64,000 nt of DNA, taken from Isoetes taiwanensis (Eukaryota; Streptophyta; Lycopodiopsida; Isoetales; Isoetaceae). The DNA lies in NCBI GenBank assembly GCA_021234155.1, contig JAJEKV010000011.1, positions 13,431,255 through 13,495,254 of the forward strand, in the 5' to 3' direction. The notes beneath the pieces are model-generated. The model saw nothing but the letters and a program-made list of their open reading frames with translations, did no database searches and had not been told where the DNA came from. The translations under genes were made by a program, and so were the position numbers. This document shows, in pieces, positions 45,242-55,469 of the stretch (within the stretch, counting starts at the first letter, position 1; the number at the start of each line of letters is the position of its first letter).

Positions 45242-46326
45242 CTAAGGCTTGTCTTTCTGGATCCTCCTAACCAAATGGAGGTCCTTCGGCATCACTGTTA
45301 CCCTCTTCGCATGAATGGAACATAAATTGCCTTCCTTGAAGAGTTGTACCAGCTCTGCCTATGCTGCCTCTTGCAGGGATCAGACCGTTAGGGGTGTAAA
45401 AATCGGTCGAGAACTTTTGCATAATTTCCTGGAGGAGCCGTTCAAATGGCGCCTTCTGGATCAGGAGATTAGTGCATTGCTGAAAGTGCCTAATCTCCCG
45501 AAACACCCTGGCGTGTTTGGAGTTGGGTCCGTTGGTGGACCTTCTTCGGAGGCTCTAGCCGGGGTGGTGGCGGCTTCGGTTGATTTTTGGGTCTGCCACT
45601 CTTAACATATTTTTGTACGTTTTGCTTGCAATACCAGTCATTGTACCTCTTCCATCTCTAGAGGTACTCCTGGTATACTTTTTTTCTTCTCTCAAATTCG
45701 CGGTCCTGCTTTAGCATGAACTCACGCTCTCCCGCCTTCTGCTTCTTCGCCACCTTGGATGGCTTGGGGCACTTTGGGTAAGGTGGCCAGGCGTCGGGGT
45801 TTGAGGTCTCCCTGACGTCTCCTTCTGGCTCCTCCTCCTCCTTGTTGCCACCTTCTTCCTCCACCTCTTTGTCCTCGTCCTCCTTCCTTCTCCTGTCCTC
45901 CTTCTCTCGCTCCCTCTTCTTCCTTGCCGCTCAATCTTCCGGCCACTTTGCCACCTTCTCCTTCCCCTTCTTTTTGATGAGGCCAACCTGCGTTTGATGG
46001 CGCTCCTCCTCCTACTGCTGCCTGCCTTATTGCACCTCCTTCTCATGCTGCTCCTCTTGGCTAGGCGCGGACGTGCAAAGCTCGACTGTTTCGCCCGTCC
46101 GCTGTGTAGCCCCCGACGAGCTGCTGGCCGCCTGTTCATGGGAAGTGTGGAAGGTCTTGTCCGTGCAGCTCGACGAATCGTTCCGCTCTTCCTCCTCCCT
46201 CCCAGGCCTGAGGTGCTCCGGGGTCTTCTTTCCGCTACCTGCTGCCGTACCTGCTGCCGCCTCTGCCATAAAAGATCTCTGCCTTGGGCTCGTGTATTTC
46301 CTTGCTGTGCATTTGGTTCGAGCCAT
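45242..46326 (-). pseudogene. Histone H3-like ORF with long charged insert
   Basis: Starts at ATG 46326 with MARTKCTARKYTSP, nearly the H3 tail (K4 and K9 contexts kept, Q5 to C, S10 to Y). About 250 residues of low-complexity sequence follow (Ser/Glu-rich, then Lys/Arg/Glu-rich, with SGRPKNQPKPPPP near the end). It ends in an H3 histone fold. The alpha-N to alpha-1/2 part at about 45515-45380 reads VFREIRHFQQCTNLLIQKAP and FERLLQEIMQKFSTDF. In a second frame at 45376-45242 alpha-2/3 reads LQEAA, stop, [20 protein letters not shown], then [14 protein letters not shown]. Lesions are at least three in-frame stops in the charged region, a frameshift before the fold, one before LQEAA, and TAG 45359-45361 where H3 has Glu. 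It has the normal H3 loop-1 length, so it is not obviously CENH3. It is the first ORF after the retrotransposon PBS. Confidence 0.85.
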
Positions 46327-46651
46327 ATCTTACAATTAAGAAAATGGATTAACTTTAGCTGGAGATCAAGAAAGAGAGGTTTGGGGTGTGTTAGGGAGAG
46401 TGAGATCCCAGAATAAAAATTTTATGCTCATGTATAATTTCCACTCCAATCTTACTAGAATGTTAATTTGACTCATCATTTTTCCCTGCATCTATAATTT
46501 AGCCTAACTTTATGACCCTACTACTTAAGAGAAAAATTTTCTCCCATTTTTCAAGGTTCAATGCTGGAATTTCTATCCCATGCTCTATTGCCGGTTAGAC
46601 TACTAAGTCAGGGATATGGTCAGTGCTAGTTCTTGGTCAACCAAGAACATT
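46327..46651 (-). other. Leader between PBS and H3-like ORF
   Basis: About 325 bp of non-coding sequence between the primer-binding site and the ATG at 46326, consistent with a retrotransposon 5' leader. Confidence 0.5.
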
Positions 46652-46663
46652 GCTCTGATACCA
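46652..46663 (-). other. Primer-binding site, initiator tRNA-Met
   Basis: GCTCTGATACCA on the plus strand is TGGTATCAGAGC on the minus strand, one base from an LTR end (..GCACCACA). This sets the element's direction as right to left. Confidence 0.88.
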
Positions 46664-46664
46664 T

Positions 46665-47495
46665 TGTGGTGCTCCCTATTAAATATACGACGCTGAGTCG
46701 TACACCTCGTAGGAAATCCCCCATCCAGCTCTCTGGCCGCACGGGCCCTCCATCTATCCCGCACCCAAGATATCCCCAGTGCGGGAAGGGGACACAGAGG
46801 TGCCTTGATGCCCTTCCACTATGGGCTCCTATACAGCGTAAGCATAACATAATGTCAGCACTAACAACAACAATACATCTAGCTACCTCGAAGTGTAACA
46901 CATCCGTACATCCATATATACAACAAAGACATCAACATGCCATAAAACATGAGAGCTCCTACTCAGGCTCAAACTCGTAAGGAAGTGGACTGACGGCTGG
47001 GCCACAAGATAGCAGACCGAGATATAACAATGGCGAAGCTGGCTATAGACAATGGCTAAGGTTGACCACTGCATCGCCCCTCCTGTGCATACTTTGCAGA
47101 CTGGCTAGATCGGGCTCTGGCGTGACTATAACCTGCCAGATACGTAGTCTCATGGTATCACCCATCAGGACTAGTCCGGGGTGCTTCTCCCCGGTCCGAT
47201 GAGGTAGGAAGGGTTCCATCTCCCCTTCCCGAGGCCTAATGGTTCCATGGGCGGCTAGAGAATCGTGATGACATACAATTCGTATCCGACTGAACTCCCC
47301 AAAACAAGAGCCAGGCCAACACCTGCAACTCCTGAGGGTCAGGGCGACACCATTGACCCAGGAAGTGTCAGACCCATACCCGGCCCACACGAAATGACTG
47401 ACTATAGACCTAGCCCACTATGGGTCCTCAGTACCCACGCTCAACAGGGACCCCCATCCACTTTGCCACTAGCCTCGTTGTGTAGTGCTGTGACA
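46665..47495 (-). repeat. 5' LTR of the H3-bearing element (approximate)
   Basis: On the minus strand it would start TGTCACAGCACTACAC (47495) and end GAGCACCACA (46665), about 830 bp. The inner border is fixed by the PBS. The outer border is inferred from TGT..ACA ends. The other LTR was not found in the window. Confidence 0.6.
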
Positions 47496-47498
47496 TTC

Positions 47499-47533
47499 CA
47501 CGTATTTATATGCCTTTTGGGTATAAATACGTG
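47499..47533. repeat. 12-bp perfect inverted repeat at LTR border
   Basis: CACGTATTTATA and TATAAATACGTG separated by 11 nt. Confidence 0.8.
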
Positions 47534-47539
47534 ACACGC

Positions 47540-48185
47540 CACTATAAATAATCAATGGTGCATTAATTATTCATAAGCTAAGGTTAGCTATGTAAATCAT
47601 TAATTATTAATGTGGAAACCTAACCTCAAACCTTAATTCGAATTTAGGGCTTAACCTAATATTAAAAGGGCTAAAATATTAAATTAATTAATCTAGAATT
47701 GCCACCTGGCCCAAATCGATTGGGCAAGGTAGACCTGCTATCTTGGGATACCCAAATTGAGGTTTTACACCCCCATTTGCCCCAATTCGAATTGGGGGAG
47801 ATTGGTGGGGGAGGAGCTATTGTTCAACCTTGTTCATGGAGAACCAGAGAGATAGTGGATCTAGCGATGATCCCAGTTAGTACGTAGATAGCTTTGATTC
47901 CTAGATAGTCATAGGATTAACCCTTATATGCTCAGAAGATAGCTAGGATTTACCATTGTATGAATAGATGTATGGTTAATCTCTATTTTATGTTCTATTC
48001 GAAGCTATGGATGGATAAATGTATAATTATAGTTCTATTTCTGTTCCTCCTGTGTTGTATGGGTAAAAGGGGGTTAGAGACCTAAAGGCCATCTAGAAGT
48101 AGAGATGTTCCTAGTTAGAACCCTTAAAACCCAGTAAATGCGGCTTGTGCACAAGAGCCCACCTGGCTGTGGATGCTATATCGTG
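47540..48185. other. AT-rich spacer, no gene
   Basis: Includes a GGGCAAGGTAGACCTG..GGGGGAG stretch. No recognised feature. Confidence 0.35.
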
Positions 48186-48189
48186 ATCC

Positions 48190-48540
48190 GGCACCAGATA
48201 ACGGGTACAATGGTGAAACGGGGGTGGGGTCTTGCCTAGCGTGGCTACAAGTCTCCTTCAGTGTGCTAGGTTTATAGTCGGTCCTCGCGTTTGGGACCGG
48301 GTATGGGTTCGACACCTTCTAGGTCGCAGCAAATGTGCCTATATGGATGTCCTGGGCTCGATGGGCGCGCCTAGCGGTCCATAGATTTTGATGGGTTCAA
48401 GTCGGGTACGGCTGCGTGTGCACCTAGTGGCATGTACCTCTAGCACACCCAGGGATCCATTGTGTTCGAGGAGGGGACACTTCTTTGACCTGTCTCATCA
48501 GACCGGGGAGATATAACTCAGAGTAGTCGGGTAGAAGCAT
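48190..48540 (+). repeat. Related LTR fragment in opposite orientation
   Basis: Resembles the reverse complement of about 47044-47480. Landmarks are GGGTATGGGT(T/C)(C/T)GACAC, TC(A/T)TAGTC-like stretches and CTCATC(A/G)GACCGGGGAGA. It is an inverted partial copy of the same LTR family. Confidence 0.6.
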
Positions 48541-48696
48541 GAAAGGGTGGGCAAAAAAAGTGCCCGTATTTTACATTTACAAATTCAAAATGTAAGGAAT
48601 CCCTCCCCCCAGAAATTATTATTCTTGGAATGAATCATTAATAGGGCAAATAATTTTGAACTCTCCTCCCGCGCTCTGTTCAACCTTCCTCCCGCT

Positions 48697-48835
48697 CGAA
48701 CCTCCATAGCCGAAAGCTTGACATCCATATTCGAACCTCCATAGCCGAAAGCTTGACATCCATATTCGAACCTCCATAGCCGAAAGCTTGACATCCATCC
48801 ATAGCCAAGATCAGGACCTCCATAGCCAAAAGCTT
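48697..48835 (+). repeat. 35-bp tandem repeat, three copies plus partial
   Basis: CGAACCTCCATAGCCGAAAG starts units at 48697, 48732 and 48767. A degenerate partial unit follows (GACCTCCATAGCC). It sits just upstream of the coiled-coil gene's ATG. Confidence 0.9.
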
Positions 48836-48871
48836 GCATTTTCAGAGAGCTGAAGCACTAGGGAAGAGATC

Positions 48872-49848
48872 ATGACGAAACAGCTTGGAACAAAGACATC
48901 TCCAAGGAAATCTCCTCGCAACAAACCTCAAAGCCCATGCCAAGGTCTCCCACTAGAACTGTCGCCCAAAACTCAAGAGTGGGTCTTCTTCGGATCGGGA
49001 GGTCTTGCCTTGAAGTTTGACAAGGTAAGCATCGAAATTTAGGAGCAACAATTTTGATAGCATGTTTCGGGGCTAGTGCAAATAGTGCAGATGTTTGGGG
49101 TTCAAGCCCCTACGTTAGGGGTTATCAAGAGTCTGGGATTAAGCCTGGTTGGATGGCAGATTTTTTTTCTGTGTATGAGCACGTTTTTTGTAGGAGGGAC
49201 ATTGCAAATCATCACATTCCATTGTATTTTGCCCGAGCATATGCACTTCATTACAAAGGAGTACGCATTGATTGGGATGAGGTGAAAGCAAGTGCAAGTC
49301 TTCATTCAAAAGGCTCTCAAAAAGAATCTGACCTGACAGAATTAGCTACAGTAAAGTCTTCCAATGTTAAAGCTATTAAATGTATGCCTCAGGTAGAATT
49401 GGGGCAGCGGTTGGAAATGATGAAAAGGTGGAGGGAAACAAGAGCATTAGATTCTGCCTCCATGCTTGATGAAATACAGACTTTAAAAGAGAAAAGGAAA
49501 ACAATGGAAATTGAACTGTTGAAGCATGAGAGTGATAAGAGCTTCTTGACAAGACTTGTGCAGAGTAAAGATGCAAAAATATGTGAGCAGTTCAGCATTA
49601 TGGCAGGTTTAAAAGCAAGCGGGAAGCCAATTGATGTGCAAATGGCTTTGGCATCCCATTTAGAGGAGGAGAAATCAAGTTATATTGCTGACTTAGATGC
49701 TCTAATGATTCCCATTGATTGTTTAAAGGCTGATTTGCAAGAATTAGAAGCTGCCATTGAAAAAATCAGCAAGGATTTGGAAGTTAATTCCAACTGTGAG
49801 AATAGAATAAAGGAGATGACTAAGCATTTGGAAGGTCAGACCCGATAG
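48872..49848 (+). CDS. Coiled-coil protein, 5' exons of a Ulp1-type gene
   Basis: Exon 1 (48872-49024, 51 codons, MTKQLGTKTSPRKS...) ends at a good donor, AAG|GTAAGC. The main exon (about 49055-49848, stop TAG) encodes VYEHVFCRRDIANHH and HYKGVRIDWDE, then about 150 residues of heptad-rich coiled coil (EIQTLKEKRKTMEIELLK, LDALMIPIDCLKADLQELEA). The splice between them could not be joined in frame with a canonical AG, so either a lesion or an unrecognised exon lies there. No known domain was found in the N-terminal part. It lies upstream of Ulp1-like sequence on the same strand, and I infer a common gene. Confidence 0.55.
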
Positions 49849-50680
49849 GCCTGCAGCCCGCTCCCATACTCAGACAAAGACGGAGCTTCATTCTCACATA
49901 TAAGCAATACTTGCAGCAGCTGCAATGATTGCCTTGACTCGACCATGGTAATATCTCCACTTTGTGGTCATACATATTGTCTATTTTGTCTTATATTCAG
50001 GGTTTCAACGACGAATACATGTGTACATGATTGTTCATGGTCCGAGGACCTGCGACACTGCTTAGGAATCCCTTCTGAAGGTACATCTATTTCTATTTTG
50101 ATTACATAATTAGTTTGAGTGTACTTAGATGTAGTTAGTTTCCATCATGTACATAACTGTATTAACATTTGATTTGGCGTGGTTTTGTCTTTACTGTAAA
50201 GAGGAAATGTATTTGCTTCTGTACTTTACATTTACATGTGCCATGAAGTGCTTTTCTGGAATTCCTTTACAGGGTGTATTAATAGGGTGTATTGCATTGA
50301 CTGTACTTTGCATTTACATGTGATCAGAAATGCATATGAATTTGGTATTTGACTTTCCTTTACATTCAATGCTGAATGATGTATTTGATAGGGTGTATTG
50401 ATAAAATATTTTGTTCTGAAATACATTTGAATTTAGTATTTGGTTTTCCTTTACATTGTGATAGCTATGTACACTAATGTACTTCTATTTTGTCGTTACA
50501 TTATCGCCAAAAGTTTGCCTCAGTAGTAAAACCTACTTGCATGTAATTAACATTTGTTCTGTTTTGATTTGCATCTGATTGTTTTTCTTCAGATTTTGCT
50601 TCTATCTACTCTACATCTTCCCTTGATTCTGAATCAAGTGTTTACATTTCTTATTGACACCCAATTGTGTCAATGCAGAC

Positions 50681-51535
50681 ATGGGTAGTATCAAGAAAGG
50701 AAGAAGTAAAACTGCAGGTAAACTAAACAATTCATGTTTAGGTGCACTATGCTTAAGTTCAATATAGCAAAATTTCATGTTGTAGGTGAAAAGAAAAATG
50801 TTATTGAGATGGGGTTGCATTTACCATTCTCGGACATCCCAATTCTTGAACTGGCACAAAAGATGCTTTCTTTGCTATCGATGTTGGAAGTCCATCCACA
50901 TCTACATCACCTTTGAGAATTGCAACAACTCATAAGCAATCGGGTCAGATTTGGAGACAGAGGGGGGTATGTGGAAGGTAGGGTGATGACATTCTGATTA
51001 CATTAAGATTGCATCTGTTGTAGTTAGAGTTCACTAATGTTCAATATTTTGCAGCAGAGGTTGTTTTCCAAAAAGAGATCCCACCTGTTGAAGCGGAGCT
51101 GCTATTATTGGAGCAACTAGCTGAAAGCCCAGAAAGTAATTCTCTCTCCTTTTCAGGGTTTCTAATTTTTTTTTTTTGTATTTTGAAACTTACGTTGACG
51201 TGTTTACAGATAAAATTACTGAAGATGCTGGTGACGACATTGAAAACAGTCCTGAAGCTGCTGTTTTTCAAGTTGAGGAAAAGGCTTGTTCTTTGGCAGG
51301 TACGTGTTTCTTTTTTTGTCTTGCTTTCAAAACATTAGAATGAAGCACTTTCTTGTCTTCGAGACTTCTACGGACGATTCAAAGGAGCTAGATGATGTTG
51401 AAGAAGCCTTGGAGATTGCAGCCAAGGCAACGACTAAATTTATGGTCAAAGCTGATGCCAAAACAGCTGGGAAAAAGAGAGTGCAAACCAGAGCAGGGAC
51501 ATCCATTTGCCAAAAACGGTAATTGCTAGCTTACA
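50681..51535 (+). CDS. Cluster of small exons of the same gene
   Basis: Short open segments bounded by good splice signals: about 50682-50719 (GGGTAGTATCAAGAAAGG, donor GCAG|GTAAAC), 50787-50917, 51054-51138 (after TATTTTGCAG), 51210-51299 (after TTTACAG, donor GGCAG|GTACGT), and about 51350-51519 (donor ACG|GTAATT). Translations are acidic (AEVVFQKEIPPVEAE, DAGDDIENSPEAAVF) or Lys/Ala-rich (AAKATTKFMVKADAKTAGKK). Order and exact frame are not resolved. Confidence 0.4.
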
Positions 51536-51536
51536 T

Positions 51537-51798
51537 TGACTTACTTATACTTCAATAGCTTATTATATTTTACTCGTTTTGCAGGTCTAAACCACTGGAA
51601 ACAGAGATTGGAAGGTATCAATTTATGCTTTATTGTCATGGATCAATTGTTAATATGACACTAACATTGACTTACTTATGCTTTAGTAGCTTATTATATT
51701 CTACTCGTTTTGCAGGTCTAAACCACTTTGGAAACGAGATTGAAGGTATCAATTTATGCTTTATTGTCATGGATCAATTGTTAATATGACACTAACAT
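51537..51798 (+). repeat. 131-bp tandem duplication containing a small exon
   Basis: Copies at 51537-51667 and 51668-51798. Each holds an acceptor (CTCGTTTTGCAG), a ~30-bp exon GTCTAAACCACT..GAGATTG.AAG and a donor (GTATCAAT). The second exon copy has a shifted interior (TTTGGAAACGAG against GGAAACAGAG). Confidence 0.85.
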
Positions 51799-51829
51799 CT
51801 TGGATCCGACAACGTAAATGATGACAAGG

Positions 51830-52950
51830 ATAAACTTATGGAATTCGCGCCATTCACGCCATTCAAGAACCGTCATAAAAGTGGTTGCATCGACATAGCA
51901 ATTTTATGTGCAACTAACTCTAAAATGAGTAGCCGCTTAGTGGATCTTTATGGCGGTGTAATAACCTGGTTGTAACCGAAATTGTATTTGTTGCTATTCC
52001 TTGTCTGTAATGTTAATCTTAATCTAATCCGGTGCTTGTATGAGACATTGCCTTTCGAAAGTGGAAGAGCAAAATCTGTTTTATCCCGCGCTTACAACTA
52101 TATAAGGTTTAGAGAAGCTACCAGCAAAGAAAAGAAAGGGTGAATCAGGTGAAGGATCACCAATGTCATTGAAATAGTGAAATCAGGGATGAAGGGGATT
52201 GTGGTAGCTAAATGCCATCATATCCTTGCACCTATCCTTGAGAATGACCATTTTGTCTTTGGCTGTTTTTACGCCGCACCATCGATTCAAGATCCTACCG
52301 CACCGTGAATTCACGCCTTGAATCCTCTTACGGGTTATCGCGACGAACGAGAAAGCAATCAAAGGGTATGTAATACTTTAAGTTGTTGCTTTGCTTTTCT
52401 TCGCTAATTCGGTCCGCTAAATTTAAGTGATATGTAGGCTGCACACACAAATGTTAACCACATCGATCGGTCAAGTATCTAGAGGCGTCGATTTCATGAA
52501 GAGAAATAATGTTAATCGGATTCAAAGAAGTAGAGGTGCCACGAAAGAGTCCGATTTAACATCATGTGGGTTGTATGTGATGGGATTTATGCACAAATAT
52601 GTTGAAGCTCTTGTCTCCGGTAGAGATATGGAAGTAAGTTGTATGCCTTCCCTTGTATGTACCGCATCTCATGTTCCTTTAAATATTTCTAACCTTATTT
52701 ATGGATGTCACAGATTACATCTAAATGGTTCTCTCATGAATACATACATCCACGACGACAATTTCTAATAGATGCTTTGGTCATGCATTGTGATGCCAAT
52801 CCGAAAGAATGTATCACCCGGCCCTCCTCGATTTACGAAATGATCATGAGTCCGAAAGTATCGATTTTGCAAGATGAACTATGTAACAGGGCTTATATAT
52901 ATCTTTTGTTCACATTTGTGTTCACATTTCCTATCATAAGGAATGTGTAA
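51830..52950 (+). CDS. Ulp1-like cysteine protease (C48) domain, partial
   Basis: Pieces of a SUMO-protease-like domain in the order expected. A segment DLYGGVITW lies at about 51936-51970. The strand carrying the catalytic His reads ILAPILENDHFVFGCFY at about 52215-52275. The catalytic Cys block ESDLTSCGLYVMGFMHKYVE follows at about 52545-52605, with Cys codon 52565-52567. A donor ATGGAA|GTAAGT and acceptor TGTCACAG|ATTACA join it to KWFSHEYIHPRRQFLIDAL. A readable stop falls at about 52948. Ulp1-like domains are often carried by plant Mutator-like and CACTA-type DNA transposons. The domain is spread over several exons, and I could not confirm an intact full-length frame. Confidence 0.6.
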
Positions 52951-53005
52951 ATGACACTATGCTGAATAGTATACTACTGATAGTATACTTTATGACTATG
53001 TAAGT

Positions 53006-53022
53006 TTTTTTTTTTTTTTTTA
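53006..53022. repeat. T-run
   Basis: About 17 consecutive T residues 80 bp before the TGG/CCA minisatellite. It could be an A-tail of a minus-strand insert or simple sequence. Confidence 0.5.
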
Positions 53023-53126
53023 AGAAAAAAGATTTATGATTTAAAGAACCCTTGTACCCTTTTTGGTCAATCAAAACAGTTGATTGTTTCGACTGTTACA
53101 ACATTACTTGATTGTTTTGATTGTTT

Positions 53127-53735
53127 CAACACCACACTACCACACCCCACCACACTCCACCACACCACATCATACCACCACACACCACTACACACACCAC
53201 CACCACCACCCCCACCACCACAGATAGTTGGTGTATGGTCTATGGTGTATGGTGTGTGGTGTGTGGTGGAGTGTGTGGTGGGGTATGTGGTGAATGGTGT
53301 GGTGTGTGGTGGGATGTGCTCGTTCTGGTGAATATGATAGTTGGTGTATGGTCTATGGTGTGTGGTGAATGGTGTGGTGTGTGGTGGGGTGAGTGGTGGG
53401 GTGTGTGGGGGGTGTGTGGTGAATGGTGTGGTGTGTGGTGGGATGTGCTCGCTACGATGAATATGATAGTTGGTGTATGGTCTATGGTGTATGGTGTGTG
53501 GTGAATGGTGTGGTGTGTGGCGTGGTGAGTGGTGGGGTGTGTGGTGGGGTGTGTGGTGAATGGTGTGGTGTGTGGTGGGATGTGCTGGCTTACGTGAATA
53601 TGATAGTTGGTGTATGGTCTATGGTGTATGGTGTGTGGTGAATGGTGTGGTGTGGTGGTGGTGAATGGTGTGGTGTGTGGTGGGATGTGCTCGTTTACGT
53701 GAATATGATAGTGTGGGGCATGGTATGGTGCATGG
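53127..53735. repeat. CCA/TGG strand-switching minisatellite
   Basis: The first ~95 bp are CCA-rich (ACCACACCCCACC). The strand then switches to TGG-rich (GGTGTGTGGTGGGG). The TGG part forms higher-order units that start GATAGTTGGTGTATGG at 53223, 53336, 53465 and 53602, with a partial at 53706. Units are separated by GATGTGCTCG....GTGAATAT. Proteins predicted from it are meaningless. Confidence 0.9.
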
Positions 53736-54329
53736 TTTGGTGTGGTATACACGCCCTAACGGTTTAGTGTTCATTTCATGCGGATGGTATTGTTCAAGAG
53801 GTTTACGGACCAACATCCGAAAATTTTTGGCAGATGCTTCAGATGCTTCAAGATGCATTTAAAGAAAAATACTCTGAATATATTTTCCTATTGGCTGCTG
53901 GTTACCATATTTTGTTAGTGTGCAGATCATAAATTCTGCACCTTGAAATTCCTTGTTGGCTTTAATGTTTGTTTTGGTATACTATTTCAAAGAATTGTAC
54001 TTTGCATTTTATAATTAATGACAAAAATCGTCATTAACTTGAGTTGCACCAAAAACTTGAGTTGCAAACTAAGTACCAAACATGTTTCTTATATCTATAC
54101 TGAGAAAGGATAGAAATAGTTCGCTTTAACTAAAAGAACGATGGAAACTCGAGAGAACAGTTAAAGCAAAAAAAAAAAAAATAGTCAAATTTGTAGAAAG
54201 AGAAGTTACATCATTAATGAAAAAGCTTTACAAAAATGGAGTCACAAGGACTATTGCTTCGTGTTTAATTAAAAGCTTTTACGAAGAATAGTCACAAGGA
54301 CTATTACCAAAAAAATTGAAACCAGGGGA

Positions 54330-54641
54330 TTACAAAAACAAGGCTTGATCTTGAGGCCATCTTGACTCTATATGAAGGTCGTCCTCCATGGCATACATCT
54401 TCATTTCGAGGAGTCTCCTCGTCGAGGTAAGCCTCATGCACCCACTGATCACCCGCAACGGCGGCGGCTGATGATCCATGATGAGCTTCTCCACCTCGTG
54501 GAGGAACTGAACCATACCAGAATCGGGTGCGGAGGAAGACACCGCATTCTCCTGAGGAAGAGGAGGACCGTCTTTGGCGGGGAGGAGCAGCACAATGGCC
54601 GGGATAGTGTTCCTGCGGAGTGTGGTCTTGAACTTGGCCAT
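54330..54641 (-). CDS. Hypothetical 103-aa protein
   Basis: Frame from MAKFKTTLRRNTIPAIVLLL to WPQDQALFL, with moderate complexity and a segment MVQFLHEVEKLIMDH. An in-frame upstream extension to 54761 exists but is Phe/Ser-rich and less convincing. No family is recognised. It sits between the two convergent transposon-like genes and could be an accessory ORF or chance. Confidence 0.3.
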   Translation of the reverse strand: MAKFKTTLRRNTIPAIVLLLPAKDGPPLPQENAVSSSAPDSGMVQFLHEVEKLIMDHQPPPLRVISGCMRLTSTRRLLEMKMYAMEDDLHIESRWPQDQALFL

Positions 54642-54761
54642 GGCGGTGAAGGAGATGGACCGAATGGGGAAGGAGTGAAGGAGATGGCGGAATAGACGAT
54701 GGGGGGACGGAATGAAGCTACAGGGGCAGAATTTTGGGAATAAAAGGATGTTTGCATGCAT

Positions 54762-55215
54762 ACGATTTTGTTTTGGGAATTAGGCAGAAGAGGAAAGGGA
54801 TGTATCCATGCATACGATTTCACACCCTAGCACAACCCTAACACAAAGTTAGCAATATCCCACATGCATATATCACAAAAAATCGTGCACATATATAAAT
54901 AGGGTTTTGCTTATTATTGATAAGTGTGGATAGAGATTTAGATGTTGAAAAGTTATGGCTCACCGGGCTTGTAATCTTGATTCTGAGGCCGGTCATAACT
55001 CTTGTCCAAGATGTAATCCTAGTCCACCCTTTTTTTTAGTAATGGGCTCAAATATCCCACATGCATTCAATGTTCCTCAACAATTGCCAAATCAACAATT
55101 GCCAAATCAACAAATTGCCAAATCAACAAATGCCAAATGAATGGATTATGTTAAGGCATATTGTGTGCCTATGCATATTGTGTTTGGTAAAGCGTGAGTC
55201 AACAATATAGAGATA
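54762..55215. other. No gene recognised
   Basis: Contains a small CAACAATTGCCAAAT repeat (about 55077-55140). Confidence 0.4.
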
Positions 55216-55219
55216 ACAA

Positions 55220-55467
55220 GGAATATTCCTTATTACCTTGAAAGGAATATTCCTTATTGCATTGAAAGGAATATTCCTTAGCACCTAGTTATCAGGAATA
55301 TTCCTTATTACCTTCAAAGGAATATTCTTTAGTTTGTTTAAGTGCACCCATAGTCACAAGGAATATTCCTATTACCTTGAAAGGAATATTCCTTTTTGCA
55401 TTGAAAGGAATATTCCTTAGTGCCTAGTTATCAAGAATATTCCTTATTACATTGAAAGGAATATTCC
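55220..55467. repeat. Array of GGAATATTCC palindromes
   Basis: Ten copies of the 10-bp palindrome GGAATATTCC (eight perfect, two with one change), mostly 25 bp apart with TTATTACCTTGAAA or TTATTGCATTGAAA between. The whole set forms two ~130-bp higher-order units, each ending CCTAGTTATCA. Confidence 0.9.
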
Positions 55468-55469
55468 AC

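Noticed and set aside
45242-45515. CENH3 (centromeric H3) as identity of the histone fold
   Set aside because: CENH3 usually has a longer loop 1 and a divergent tail. Here loop 1 is not extended and the tail keeps ARTK/TARK, so a plain H3-like origin fits better.
53080-53858. Thr/His- or Val/Trp/Cys-rich ORFs in the TGG/CCA minisatellite
   Set aside because: Pure repeat translation in every frame, without start context or homologues.
55220-55467. CRISPR-like array because of regular short repeats and spacers
   Set aside because: The repeat is a 10-bp palindrome, the spacers are themselves repeats of each other, and the DNA is eukaryotic.
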